Shown in pieces: positions 1 to 7,557 of a stretch of 12,380 nt of DNA. The first letter of the stretch is position 1; the number at the start of each line of letters is the position of its first letter. The notes beneath the pieces are model-generated. The model had not been told where the DNA came from, ran no database searches, and saw only the letters and a program-made list of their open reading frames with translations. This stretch comes from Stramenopiles sp. TOSAG23-2 (lineage: Eukaryota; Sar). The position numbers and the translations under genes were made by a program. The stretch is from positions 1-12,380 of the forward strand of contig LT649859.1 in assembly GCA_900128395.1 (NCBI GenBank). Direction: 5' to 3'.

Positions 1-1
1 T

Positions 2-508
2 AGATTAAGCCAGAATAACATGGCTCAAGGACTGTGGATAGATGATCCCATTTCACCTGGGCACAATGTCGCTATAAGCACATTTAATGCGCGTGGCGTT
101 TTAAATACTTTTCGTGATGCATTTTTATCCTGCGTACGACACGAAGTTTCTGAACATTGCCCGACCATTTTGAGCACTGTAATTCGTTCATCTCCATGGC
201 TTGAACACTCGTTACATTATGCTAAAAATTGTAAACAAGAAATGTGGGACAGTCGCCGTCGCGCATCACCAGAAGATTATGAACTTGCTGCCGAGGAAAT
301 AAGACAAGAAATACGAAAGCTATCGCTTGAAAAACAACGAATATCAGCAAAGAAAGAAAAGATGAAGAGAAAAATGGCTAGGAACGTGAACGATGATATG
401 GTCGGTAAATTGAATTATAATCAAACAAAATCGCCTACTCGAGCTGGTATTAATATTAATAAAAAGGGGAATGTTACCATAGGGAAAAGTAAAAACAAAA
501 AAAACTGA
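2..508 (+). CDS. 3' end of a probable Trf4/PAPD5-like non-canonical poly(A) polymerase (5' partial)
   Basis: The frame is open to the left window edge (six codons precede the ATG at 20), so the real start may lie outside. Counted from that ATG, residues 5-36 (LWIDDPISPGHNV, then a Ser/Phe and an F-x-x-A-F) resemble the segment closing the catalytic core of Trf4/PAPD5-type nucleotidyltransferases, where an I-x-DP-L-x-P-x-N-D-V-G-x-S-S-Y motif precedes an F-x-x-A helix. In that family the enzyme adds A or U tails to RNA. The catalytic Asp residues would lie upstream and are not visible. Residues 84-120 are a charged, probably helical stretch, followed by a basic low-complexity tail (residues 121-162). 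The ATG at 20 has the same AAC-ATG context as other starts here, so a short separate gene is possible. The frame ends in five tandem stop codons (506-520), directly before a coding-like sequence in another frame. Family assignment is from remembered motif similarity only. Confidence 0.5.
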   Translation, partial: RLSQNNMAQGLWIDDPISPGHNVAISTFNARGVLNTFRDAFLSCVRHEVSEHCPTILSTVIRSSPWLEHSLHYAKNCKQEMWDSRRRASPEDYELAAEEIRQEIRKLSLEKQRISAKKEKMKRKMARNVNDDMVGKLNYNQTKSPTRAGININKKGNVTIGKSKNKKN

Positions 509-611
509 TAATAATGATAACGAAGAGGAAAAAGAACAGAAAGATGGTGAGAATGATAAAGATGATGAAGAGGAAGAAGAAGAAGATCCTGTAAAGACAA
601 AAGAAGAATTG
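483..611 (+). other. Open acidic coding-like extension upstream of the DR-repeat ORF
   Basis: In the frame of the downstream repeat ORF there is no stop from 483 to the ATG at 612. The last stop is TAG at 480-482. The translated extension is strongly acidic and looks like a protein linker: a TDNND segment, then E/K/D-rich residues with six consecutive Glu before DPVKTKEEL. It is preceded by an eight-A run (497-504) in the tail of the upstream ORF. This is what a single interrupted gene would look like. It may instead be a purine-rich 5' leader. Confidence 0.55.
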
Positions 612-3605
612 ATGGAAAAATATTTAATGATGGCCTTTTTAACAATGGAATATATACCAAAATCAATTAAAGATGATCGAAAGGAAATTATTGAAGTTAC
701 ATTAAAACATGGAAATATCGATGAAGTGTTGGGAAATAAAATTCGCAGTATGCCATTTAATTCTAGCGATCATATACCAGAATCCGTACGTAAAGATCGA
801 GAAAATGGATTGAAGCTTTTGACTAAATATGGAAATGTTTTAGAGCAAATGGCCAAAGAAGCTATTGCTGGTGGTATGTCCTTATTATCCGCCCCACCAA
901 TTAAAACATTAGTAAAAGTTCAATCTAGAAGGTATGAAAACGAAAATTTTATCCCAATCGCAGTACAACAAGATCGTCGATCATTTTTATCATTTTTGTT
1001 TGAAGAAGGAGATGCAAGTTTCAATCGTGTTAAAGAAGCTTTGGAATTGCCATATAGTGCACAGAATGATATCCCAACCGCAATTCAAAAGGATAGGCTT
1101 GCAACGGTTGAACATATGTTTGGGAAAATTGATTTAGAAAACAATAAAATTCTTAGTGCTCCAATTGAAATTGTTGAAAATGCTGTTAGCCAAGAAAAAG
1201 AAGAGGAAGAAAGAGGAAAAGAAGCGAAAGTGGTAGAGGAAGAAGGAGAATTTGAAGATAAATCGCATGAATTAGTACTTGAGCCACCGTCTATTGAATT
1301 GACATCTACTGTTAACCAACATCCATTTGATGGAGATAATAATATACCATCAGAAGTAAAACAAGATAGACAAACATTATTATCGAAAATATACGATTCG
1401 AAACAACATACAATTAAGTCACTGGTTTCAATAGTTACTGATCGTTTCGATGGCGGTGTAGATGTACCAGAGATGGTTAACGAGGATCGCATCAAATGCT
1501 TAAGCATTCTATATAGCGAAGATATTTCACACTTGGTACAGGTACAATCACAACCATTTGGTGGGATGGCGAAGGCTCCTGCAGTGGTCCTACGTGATAG
1601 ACAAAAAACGGTGCAAATGATACTTGAAGATGATGATTTTGACGATGACGACTACAATCGTATCATAGCCATGCCATTTGATCAGAAAAAACAAGTGCCA
1701 GAGAGTATTGTACAAGATAGAATGAAAACGATACATATTTTAATGAAACGATATGATTTAACGCCAGAGGAGATACGTGAGGAAGAATTAGAACATGCTC
1801 GAAAAGTGGCACAAAAACAATTGGAACAGTTGCCATTTTCAGGCTTAGTTGAATTACCGGCTAGTGTTACGGACGATAGAGAGGAGTCGCTTGAAATAAT
1901 TTATAATGTACAAGAATACTCAGAGCAGCAAATAAGACATTTAGTGTTAGCATCTCCATATGCTGGTTCGACATTTATACCAGAGGCTATACTTACAGAT
2001 CGCCACGCTCGTTTAGCATTGTTATTGCGGAATCCAGAGAATTTGCTACCCCGTTCGCCACCGAGCCAGGTTGCCCCTCAGTCTGTACAGCAACAGGTGC
2101 ATCAACAATCGCCACAAATAGTACATCAACAGCAAGTGCAGCAACCACATCACCATCATCCCAACCATCCTGCACCTCAACTAGCATCACCGCCACAAAA
2201 TAATCAACAAGAATTTCAACATTCGTCACCACAAGCATTTCCGGAGCAACAAGTTTCTCCACAACAACATCAACAGCCGAAACATCATCACCCAAACCAT
2301 CAAGCACCACAACTTGCCCCAACAATTGAGGAGCCAACTACCCAGGCTGAATTAGAGAAAGTCAATGCGTTACTATCGGCGCCATATGCTGGCTCGCCAA
2401 TCATACCTGACGCGGTTCTTCAAGACCGACAAGAATCATTGCGCATAATAATGGGTGACAGCGATCTGGAAGTTGAGGCATTAATTGAGATCATTCTTAA
2501 AAAGCCGTATAATGGTTCTGATCGAATTCCACAGTCAATTTTAAAAGATCGCAATGAACAGTTGGAAATATTACTCAATGAGGATGGTGATGCAGATAAA
2601 GATTTACAAGAAAATGTTACAAAGGAAGAGGATACAAATGTATCGGCGCCACCACCACCACCACCACCATCACCTCCTCCGACAAATGTCCATGAGATGT
2701 TGCAACAACAGCAAGAACAACAAAAGGAAGAAGAACGAAATGTCAAAATAAATCAAGAAACAATTATCGAAGAAAAAAAGGAGAAAAAAACAACAGAAAT
2801 GTTTGCGAGTGATAGAATAAGTAATATGAAAAAGGTTCTTTATCAAAGTAAACCTTTGAAGATGACACCAGCATCAATTAATGAGGATCGAAAAGCCGTA
2901 ATATCTATTGTTATGAGCCACAAAGGGAATAATATGAAAGAACTTGTAACTTTAGTCAAAGAAATTAAATATGCAAATTCACCATATATACCCGAGGACG
3001 TTATGACATTTCGAAAAGATCTTTTAGAAGCTTTTCACGGAAGCGCTTTAGATAATATTGATTTTAGTAGCAAAGCTCCTCAACAACATCATCACCCAAA
3101 TTATCAAACACCGAAATTAGTGCCAGAAACAGTATCTACCCCAAAAGATGAAAAAAGAAATGCATTGTTAAAATTGGAGAAAGAAATAATGGGATTAAAA
3201 TATGCAGATGATGATAAAGTACCAGATACGGTCACTACAGATAGAAACTTGGTGTTTAGCAAAGTGAAGGAAATGGTTGATTTAGACCAATTAGTAACTG
3301 GTACAGTCGATGATGAAACAGTAAATAAAGTGGCTAAAGTTGTTTTAACTGAGCTTGACTTTCAACAAATACCAGCTTCTGATGCACCTGATGATGTCCA
3401 TGATGATAGAATGAAAGTTTTAAAAGTTCTTTTTCCAGGTGTATCAATAAATTTAGATGGAGATCATGAAGATAACGATAATAAGGATGCAGAAGTGTCA
3501 GACAATGCAATTGAAGATCGTATGGCCAAAGCAGAGCGGTTATTAGCACTAAAAGAACAAGCATTTAAAGATTTAGAAAGAAGTACACTTGAAGGGTTGT
3601 TATGA
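612..3605 (+). CDS. Large protein of ~17 degenerate 'IPxxVxxDR' repeats, function unknown
   Basis: I do not recognise a family. The 997-residue product (from the ATG at 612) is dominated by a repeat with consensus P[YF]xGSxxIPxxVxxDRxxxLxxL. The repeat Arg falls near residues 23, 63, 122, 162, 253, 293, 330, 370, 423, 464, 606, 647, 760, 801 (FR instead of DR), 878, 933 and 970. Each unit reads as a Pro-capped amphipathic helix, usually followed by a second hydrophobic helix, which suggests an alpha-helical repeat scaffold (inference). Linkers include an acidic/basic stretch (~190-220), a Gln/His/Pro-rich block (~480-580), a proline run (~680-690) and a Gln/Glu/Lys-rich segment (~698-730). 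No signal peptide, membrane segment or enzyme motif is seen. The ATG at 612 has T at -3, unlike other genes here, and the frame is open upstream to 483, so the start may be wrong and the protein may continue the upstream ORF. A TTG at 609 is not a credible start. Confidence 0.8.
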   Translation: MEKYLMMAFLTMEYIPKSIKDDRKEIIEVTLKHGNIDEVLGNKIRSMPFNSSDHIPESVRKDRENGLKLLTKYGNVLEQMAKEAIAGGMSLLSAPPIKTLVKVQSRRYENENFIPIAVQQDRRSFLSFLFEEGDASFNRVKEALELPYSAQNDIPTAIQKDRLATVEHMFGKIDLENNKILSAPIEIVENAVSQEKEEEERGKEAKVVEEEGEFEDKSHELVLEPPSIELTSTVNQHPFDGDNNIPSEVKQDRQTLLSKIYDSKQHTIKSLVSIVTDRFDGGVDVPEMVNEDRIKCLSILYSEDISHLVQVQSQPFGGMAKAPAVVLRDRQKTVQMILEDDDFDDDDYNRIIAMPFDQKKQVPESIVQDRMKTIHILMKRYDLTPEEIREEELEHARKVAQKQLEQLPFSGLVELPASVTDDREESLEIIYNVQEYSEQQIRHLVLASPYAGSTFIPEAILTDRHARLALLLRNPENLLPRSPPSQVAPQSVQQQVHQQSPQIVHQQQVQQPHHHHPNHPAPQLASPPQNNQQEFQHSSPQAFPEQQVSPQQHQQPKHHHPNHQAPQLAPTIEEPTTQAELEKVNALLSAPYAGSPIIPDAVLQDRQESLRIIMGDSDLEVEALIEIILKKPYNGSDRIPQSILKDRNEQLEILLNEDGDADKDLQENVTKEEDTNVSAPPPPPPPSPPPTNVHEMLQQQQEQQKEEERNVKINQETIIEEKKEKKTTEMFASDRISNMKKVLYQSKPLKMTPASINEDRKAVISIVMSHKGNNMKELVTLVKEIKYANSPYIPEDVMTFRKDLLEAFHGSALDNIDFSSKAPQQHHHPNYQTPKLVPETVSTPKDEKRNALLKLEKEIMGLKYADDDKVPDTVTTDRNLVFSKVKEMVDLDQLVTGTVDDETVNKVAKVVLTELDFQQIPASDAPDDVHDDRMKVLKVLFPGVSINLDGDHEDNDNKDAEVSDNAIEDRMAKAERLLALKEQAFKDLERSTLEGLL
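2139..2195 (+). repeat. HHHPN-type His/Pro motif, copy 1
   Basis: This encodes QQPHHHHPNHPAPQLASPP inside the Gln/His/Pro-rich linker of the DR-repeat protein. It shares the pattern QQ-x-HHHPN-[HY]-x-x-P-x-L-x-x-P (spacing varies slightly) with two further copies. Confidence 0.6.
2271..2321 (+). repeat. HHHPN-type His/Pro motif, copy 2
   Basis: This encodes QQPKHHHPNHQAPQLAP, nearly the same as copy 1 about 130 bp upstream. It lies just before the DR unit beginning APYAGSPIIP. Confidence 0.6.
3081..3125 (+). repeat. HHHPN-type His/Pro motif, copy 3
   Basis: This encodes QQHHHPNYQTPKLVP, about 250 residues after copy 2 and between two DR units. It recurs outside the Gln/His-rich linker, so it is a distinct module and not simply local low complexity. 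Confidence 0.5.
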
Positions 3606-3821
3606 TACGCATATTTTAAAAAAGTTCGTCTGATACGAGTCTAATTTAATTTTATTTATATAAATATTTGACTATTGATTAAAAATAAATTATACTCGTA
3701 TTATCCCATAATATATATACTCGTCGTACGTATGTTTTTGCGGTTCGTAAAATTATATGCATGTTTTCAAATAAATGCACCACATGTACTCGTATATTTT
3801 AAAAATACACTCCAAAATCTC
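3606..3821. other. Convergent 3' intergenic region with ACTCGTAT motifs
   Basis: These 216 bp separate two genes ending tail to tail. ACTCGTAT occurs at 3694-3701 and 3788-3795 and inverted at 3633-3640, with a partial ACTCGT at 3719-3724. The inverted copy can pair with 3694-3701 as an 8 bp perfect stem, extendable to 10 bp with one G-T pair. AATAAA occurs on the plus strand at 3684-3689 and 3770-3775, and its complement TTTATT at 3651-3656. These are possible poly(A) signals but weak evidence in such AT-rich DNA. Confidence 0.5.
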
Positions 3822-5603
3822 TCACTTCCAATCTGGTTTTCTACTTTTCTTTTTGGATGGCCTTGCTTTACGTGCAAGAGCCATGCTTTTTGCTATTCGT
3901 TTTATATAAGCAGGTGCATCATTTGTTTTTGGATGAAATGTACATTCGGCAAACTGCTTTCTCTCTTGCTCTTGCGCTGCTTTTCTTCTTTTATCACTAA
4001 ATATTTCTTGTTCTTTTTGAACACGTTCAAGGTATGATTCTGGGTTGGAAACTACTCTTAATTTACCTTTTGCATTGCTAGGATTTAAACGTGGCTGGAA
4101 CGTTAGGCCCTCCAATTCATCTTGCTCCGCTTTCAATTTCATCAAACGAGCAGCCGTTTCCCGTTTTAACGAATCCCCACGACTCAACTCGGTAACGCTT
4201 CTAGGTCTCCTCGCTCTTGAACTTGCAAGGATATTTGGAGTAAACGTACAATCTGGTTCTTTAGCTAAAATTGCTTTTTTACGTAAATTGTCATGTTCTT
4301 TTCTCAAAGCATCTTTTGCCAGTCGTGTCATGAAATCGCCATTTGTCGTTTTTGCAGCTAACTTCAACGATCGTTTACAAAGCGCAGGTTGGTGCGATGG
4401 TGTTGCTTCCTGTTTTAATCTCGCTACATTTTTTGATTTTCTAGTTTGACGTTTATTTTGCCTTGCTAAGAAATTCTGAAATTGTGCACGGTTCAATTTC
4501 ATTTCCCCTGGTCGGCTACGTCGAGCTGATTGTGGTCTTCGATTGTTTCCACCACCATTTGCATTCAATGACGACATAAATGAATCCATATTCATAACTG
4601 GTTTTGCTTTCGACTTGATCTCGTTATCAGAATCATAGCCATCTTTGTCTTTATTGACTTTACCCCTCGCAGCACGTGGAGTACTCAAGCGGTCATGCAC
4701 ATTGTTTTGTAAATACAGTTGCGCACTACCAAATTTTCTAGGCACATTATTTACTTTAGGTTTAAATGTACATTCTTCCATACCACTAGGTTTTATATCT
4801 GATTTACGACTGCGGCCTCTTGGTGTTTGACTTCTTTGATGGAATGATTGGTTGTTTCTGTTTCTGTTGTTGTTGCCAAACTTTCTTTGTTTCCTTCCGA
4901 GATTAGGCTGGAAAGTACAAGTGCGACGAAACTCTTCCTCACGCTTTGCCCTTATATCCTCCTCGTTTACTCTGGACTTTTTTTTACTGCTGTATAATCT
5001 GTCAACAACGTCTTTGTAGTCTCTCCGACCTAAAGATGCTGTTCTTCTAGACGTTTTGTTTATTTTTGGCTGGAACGTGCAATCGTCCATCTTCGCTTGC
5101 TCTTTCCTGTCCCGTTCCCGGCGCAATTGCTGTTCTTTTCTATCCTTCCACCGATTCATTCTGTGATGGAACTCTGGTTTTTCTTTTCCATTTAGATTAT
5201 TGTTTGCTGCATAGCCTTTTGGCAACTCCGTTATTTGTGGTTGAAACGTACATTCTTTCATATTTTGCATTTTAATTTCTAACTCTCTTCGCTCTTGCCT
5301 TGACGATGTTGATCCACTACGATCGCGACCTGTACCGCGCACGGGTGTCTCTCTGCTGGCCATGAATTGCTCCATACTGACAGTTTGCTTTCCACTGCGA
5401 TTATTATTATTTGTTTGTGGATAGTCCTCTTCGTTATTATTGTTATTATTATAATTATTATCATTATCATCATCATCGTATGATGTAATATTTTCTGGCC
5501 TTTGTAAAGTTGATAGTTGTTCAAACAAATCATTTTTAGATATTTGCCCAGTTTTCATTTGCGAAACCAATGCAGATATAATGCTACTTTTATGATCAGC
5601 CAT
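3822..5603 (-). CDS. Basic [ED]CTFxP-repeat protein, possibly cytoskeletal, function unknown
   Basis: The 593-residue, highly basic, mostly hydrophilic protein has seven spaced copies of a CTFxP motif: ECTFQP (117-122), DCTFQP (174-179), TCTFQP (228-233), ECTFKP (277-282), DCTFTP (451-456), GLTFQP (499-504, Cys replaced) and ECTFHP (553-558). Before several copies there is a charged helical stretch opening with an aromatic/hydrophobic-x-x-R-[LMV] pattern (HHRMNRW, DVVDRLY, DFMTRLA, YLERVQ). A likely degenerate element, HQPALCKRSLKLAAK, lies at 404-418. Residues 43-68 are Asp/Asn-rich low complexity. No signal peptide, transmembrane span or catalytic motif is seen. I recall proteins with spaced TFxPxI motifs from several protists, often flagellates, so a cytoskeletal or ciliary role is a guess only. 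The start at 5603 has the context ATCAAC-ATG with A at -3, and no better ATG was seen. Confidence 0.85.
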   Translation of the reverse strand: MADHKSSIISALVSQMKTGQISKNDLFEQLSTLQRPENITSYDDDDNDNNYNNNNNNEEDYPQTNNNNRSGKQTVSMEQFMASRETPVRGTGRDRSGSTSSRQERRELEIKMQNMKECTFQPQITELPKGYAANNNLNGKEKPEFHHRMNRWKDRKEQQLRRERDRKEQAKMDDCTFQPKINKTSRRTASLGRRDYKDVVDRLYSSKKKSRVNEEDIRAKREEEFRRTCTFQPNLGRKQRKFGNNNRNRNNQSFHQRSQTPRGRSRKSDIKPSGMEECTFKPKVNNVPRKFGSAQLYLQNNVHDRLSTPRAARGKVNKDKDGYDSDNEIKSKAKPVMNMDSFMSSLNANGGGNNRRPQSARRSRPGEMKLNRAQFQNFLARQNKRQTRKSKNVARLKQEATPSHQPALCKRSLKLAAKTTNGDFMTRLAKDALRKEHDNLRKKAILAKEPDCTFTPNILASSRARRPRSVTELSRGDSLKRETAARLMKLKAEQDELEGLTFQPRLNPSNAKGKLRVVSNPESYLERVQKEQEIFSDKRRKAAQEQERKQFAECTFHPKTNDAPAYIKRIAKSMALARKARPSKKKSRKPDWK

Positions 5604-6660
5604 GTTGATGTCTTCTGAGTGTGCTTTATCGTGTGTGTTTTTATGTATGCGTATATATAAATATTGTGTTTCAACAAAATATACTACACTACAATTATAT
5701 ATTATTTATAGGATAAACTAACCTCAATTACTCTTCAAAAAGAAAATAATGGTTGGAATATTATATATATAATATTAGATATATGACTTTTATATTCTAT
5801 ATACCTATGTATGTATGGATATATATATGTATATGTATATGTACACACCAGTCTATCTATATATATATTATATATTTCTCTTTCTGTTGTTCTACACTAC
5901 ATGTCAAATGTGTGACATCGCCGATTCATCAAATATCCTAAAATTGATTTATTATATATATAAATAACTGTGAAGAACTGCGTATAAAATATTGGGCGTG
6001 GGCGTTTTAGGGGCCGTGCTATTGCACGCTATTCATACCAAAGACAGTTAGAAATATGTACATAAACTGTGGCTTTTCACCATCGTACTGTACTAACAAT
6101 GTATTAGCATTACAAAGCACTAATATATACAGCGGATACCACCATGGTGGTATGCTACGATTTCGTGGGTTTATTGTACTTGTTAATATACACAAAATAG
6201 ATAGGAGATATTACAAAAATCTTAAAACAGATTCACCTTATCTACATTTGTGATGACACAAATTATTCTAAATTATAGATTGTAAAACACAAAGATCGAT
6301 TGAAGGGAAAGGAGAGCGAAAGATCATCTCTACGCGAACTCCTAAAGTTCGAGATATTTGAAATGAAGAGAATAGTAAAGAGATAAATATTATTTCATGT
6401 GAGTCTATATCTATATATATATAACACATGGATGTGATTTTAATATTTAACAAAGAATTGAGATGGAGGGAGAGATCGTTCGATACACGATATGTACATT
6501 ACAAAATATTTCCAAGAGAAAAAAATCACTATAGCCTATTTATATATTTATAAAATATTAATGTACATATATATGTGAATGTACTTTTATTTACTGTACT
6601 TTAATACAATCGTAAAGACGAAAAAGAAAGCACAACACACATATATATACATCAATCCAT
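5604..6660. other. Intergenic: upstream of the CTFxP gene and downstream of RPS23
   Basis: I see no convincing gene in this kilobase. It holds the CA-rich leader of the CTFxP gene (5604-5650), TA/GTAT microsatellite sequence (about 5755-5880), a small GC-richer island (5994-6028), an 18 bp perfect palindrome (6136-6153), purine-rich unique sequence (about 6290-6380 and 6455-6480) and the RPS23 3' flank. TTTATT at 6586-6591 would be an AATAAA signal on the minus strand about 70 nt after the RPS23 stop. Short ORFs here are compositionally random. Confidence 0.6.
6136..6153. repeat. 18 bp perfect palindrome ATACCACCATGGTGGTAT
   Basis: The sequence equals its own reverse complement over 18 bases and breaks immediately outside. 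Its outer ATACCA/TGGTAT arms recur in two other intergenic inverted repeats (7917-7935 and 8549-8563). It could be a dimeric DNA-binding site, but no factor can be named. Confidence 0.7.
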
Positions 6661-7098
6661 TTAACTACGTGGCTTTTCTTTCTTTTCTTTGTATAGTGCT
6701 AATAATGATACACCTGCTACTTTGGCAACTTTGAAACGTACACCAGCAATATCCCCAACACTATGACCACGTCTACCGAAACCACTGATAAGTACTTCAT
6801 CATTCTCATCAATGTAATTTAAGCAACCATCACGAGGTACGAAGGCAGCAATTTTTTTACCATTCTTGATAAGTTGCACACGCACACATTTACGGATAGC
6901 ACTGTTTGGCTGTTTAGCTTCAATACCAATTTTTTCCAATACAATACCTTTAGCCATAGAAGCTCCACCTAGTGGATTTGCTTTCATAGCAGTTTTAGAG
7001 TGAGATTTGGTGTATTTTTTGTTTGCCCATCTGTTATTACGACGGTCAGTGCGCAACTTACGTGCAGCACGAATACCTGCTGGTTTGCCTTTACCCAT
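6661..7098 (-). CDS. RPS23: 40S ribosomal protein S23 (uS12), cytosolic
   Basis: This 145-residue protein is a full-length eukaryotic uS12, which sits at the decoding centre of the small ribosomal subunit and helps control accuracy. It keeps the family core: [15 protein letters not shown] at the N-terminus, [21 protein letters not shown] at residues 51-71, [20 protein letters not shown] at 74-93, and the C-terminal [14 protein letters not shown]. Lys62 and Pro64 in KQPNS match the accuracy-centre Lys and the proline hydroxylated in yeast and animals. Unusual changes are [12 protein letters not shown] where most eukaryotes have NPFGGASHAKG, and DIAG for DIPG. The gene is intronless here. The start ATG (AACAAC-ATG) is fixed by alignment with the family. 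It is divergent from COX6B; basal expression from its own promoter is expected but no motif is certain. Confidence 0.97.
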   Translation of the reverse strand: MGKGKPAGIRAARKLRTDRRNNRWANKKYTKSHSKTAMKANPLGGASMAKGIVLEKIGIEAKQPNSAIRKCVRVQLIKNGKKIAAFVPRDGCLNYIDENDEVLISGFGRRGHSVGDIAGVRFKVAKVAGVSLLALYKEKKEKPRS

Positions 7099-7296
7099 GT
7101 TGTTTCAATATTTAAAGAACTATAATATAATATATAATATAAATAATATATTTTTATTATTTGGATCCAATAGATGAGATATATAGATGAGTATCTTTGT
7201 GTACATATGTATGTATATTTATTTTATTATGTCCTTGTTGGGATATCCACAATAGCTTTTCGATTGAGTGGACATCACTAGCATGATTGAATGGCT

Positions 7297-7327
7297 ATTG
7301 CGACATTTTAATGCTATAACCCTGCTA
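7297..7327 (+). repeat. Dispersed repeat, copy A
   Basis: It reads ATTGCG, then TTTAATGCTAT, then CCCTGCTA, in the same order and nearly the same spacing as 10233-10262. Only a few central bases and one indel differ. It lies in an intergenic region 2.9 kb from the other copy. Confidence 0.6.
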
Positions 7328-7557
7328 ATAACTTACACATCGTAGTCGAAGATACCTTTCAACTATAAAATTAGTCATTTGATAGGTGGACTCCACCGTG
7401 CCAATGCTGTATAGTGTTAATTTATATATTGCAAAAACTATCCCTACATTTCAAAGTATATCTTATTGTATTTATATCTTATTTATATAAAGTATAATCG
7501 GTAATTATTAATATATAAATTTCATATAAATAGTAATATTAGTGATATCAAGTTGAA

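Larger units (their letters stand above)
648..3551 (+). repeat. Array of ~17 diverged protein-level DR repeats
   Basis: The repeat is visible in the protein, not as DNA identity. Clear units include PYAGSTFIPEAILTDR, PYAGSPIIPDAVLQDR, PYNGSDRIPQSILKDR, PFNSSDHIPESVRKDR and HPFDGDNNIPSEVKQDR. The DR pair is kept in 16 of 17 units and the preceding Ile/Val-Pro in most. The last unit (SDNAIEDR) has lost the proline. Adjacent units are often exactly 40 or 41 residues apart. Confidence 0.85.

Noticed and set aside
609-611. TTG as the start of the DR-repeat ORF
   Set aside because: Non-ATG initiation is not expected for a nuclear gene; the first in-frame ATG is at 612 and the frame may really continue upstream.
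1085-1507. Minus-strand ORF of 140 codons, and similar ORFs at 1993-2337, 2420-2746 and 3334-3564
   Set aside because: They lie entirely inside the DR-repeat gene, are antisense, and translate to low-complexity Ser/Val/Leu-rich sequence mirroring its codons.
3675-4449. Plus-strand ORFs over the 3' part of the CTFxP gene
   Set aside because: They are antisense shadows of the repeat-bearing reading frame and show no domain.
5759-5880. TA/GTAT-rich DNA as a mobile element end
   Set aside because: No terminal inverted repeats, target duplication or transposase sequence is visible; it looks like ordinary microsatellite.
5753-6253. Short ORFs of 62-65 codons in the intergenic region
   Set aside because: They are translations of TA/GTAT microsatellites or random sequence without a recognisable motif.
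6335-6360. tRNA-like T loop (AGTTCGAGAT)
   Set aside because: The flanking bases do not form a five-base T stem and no acceptor or D arm fits around it.
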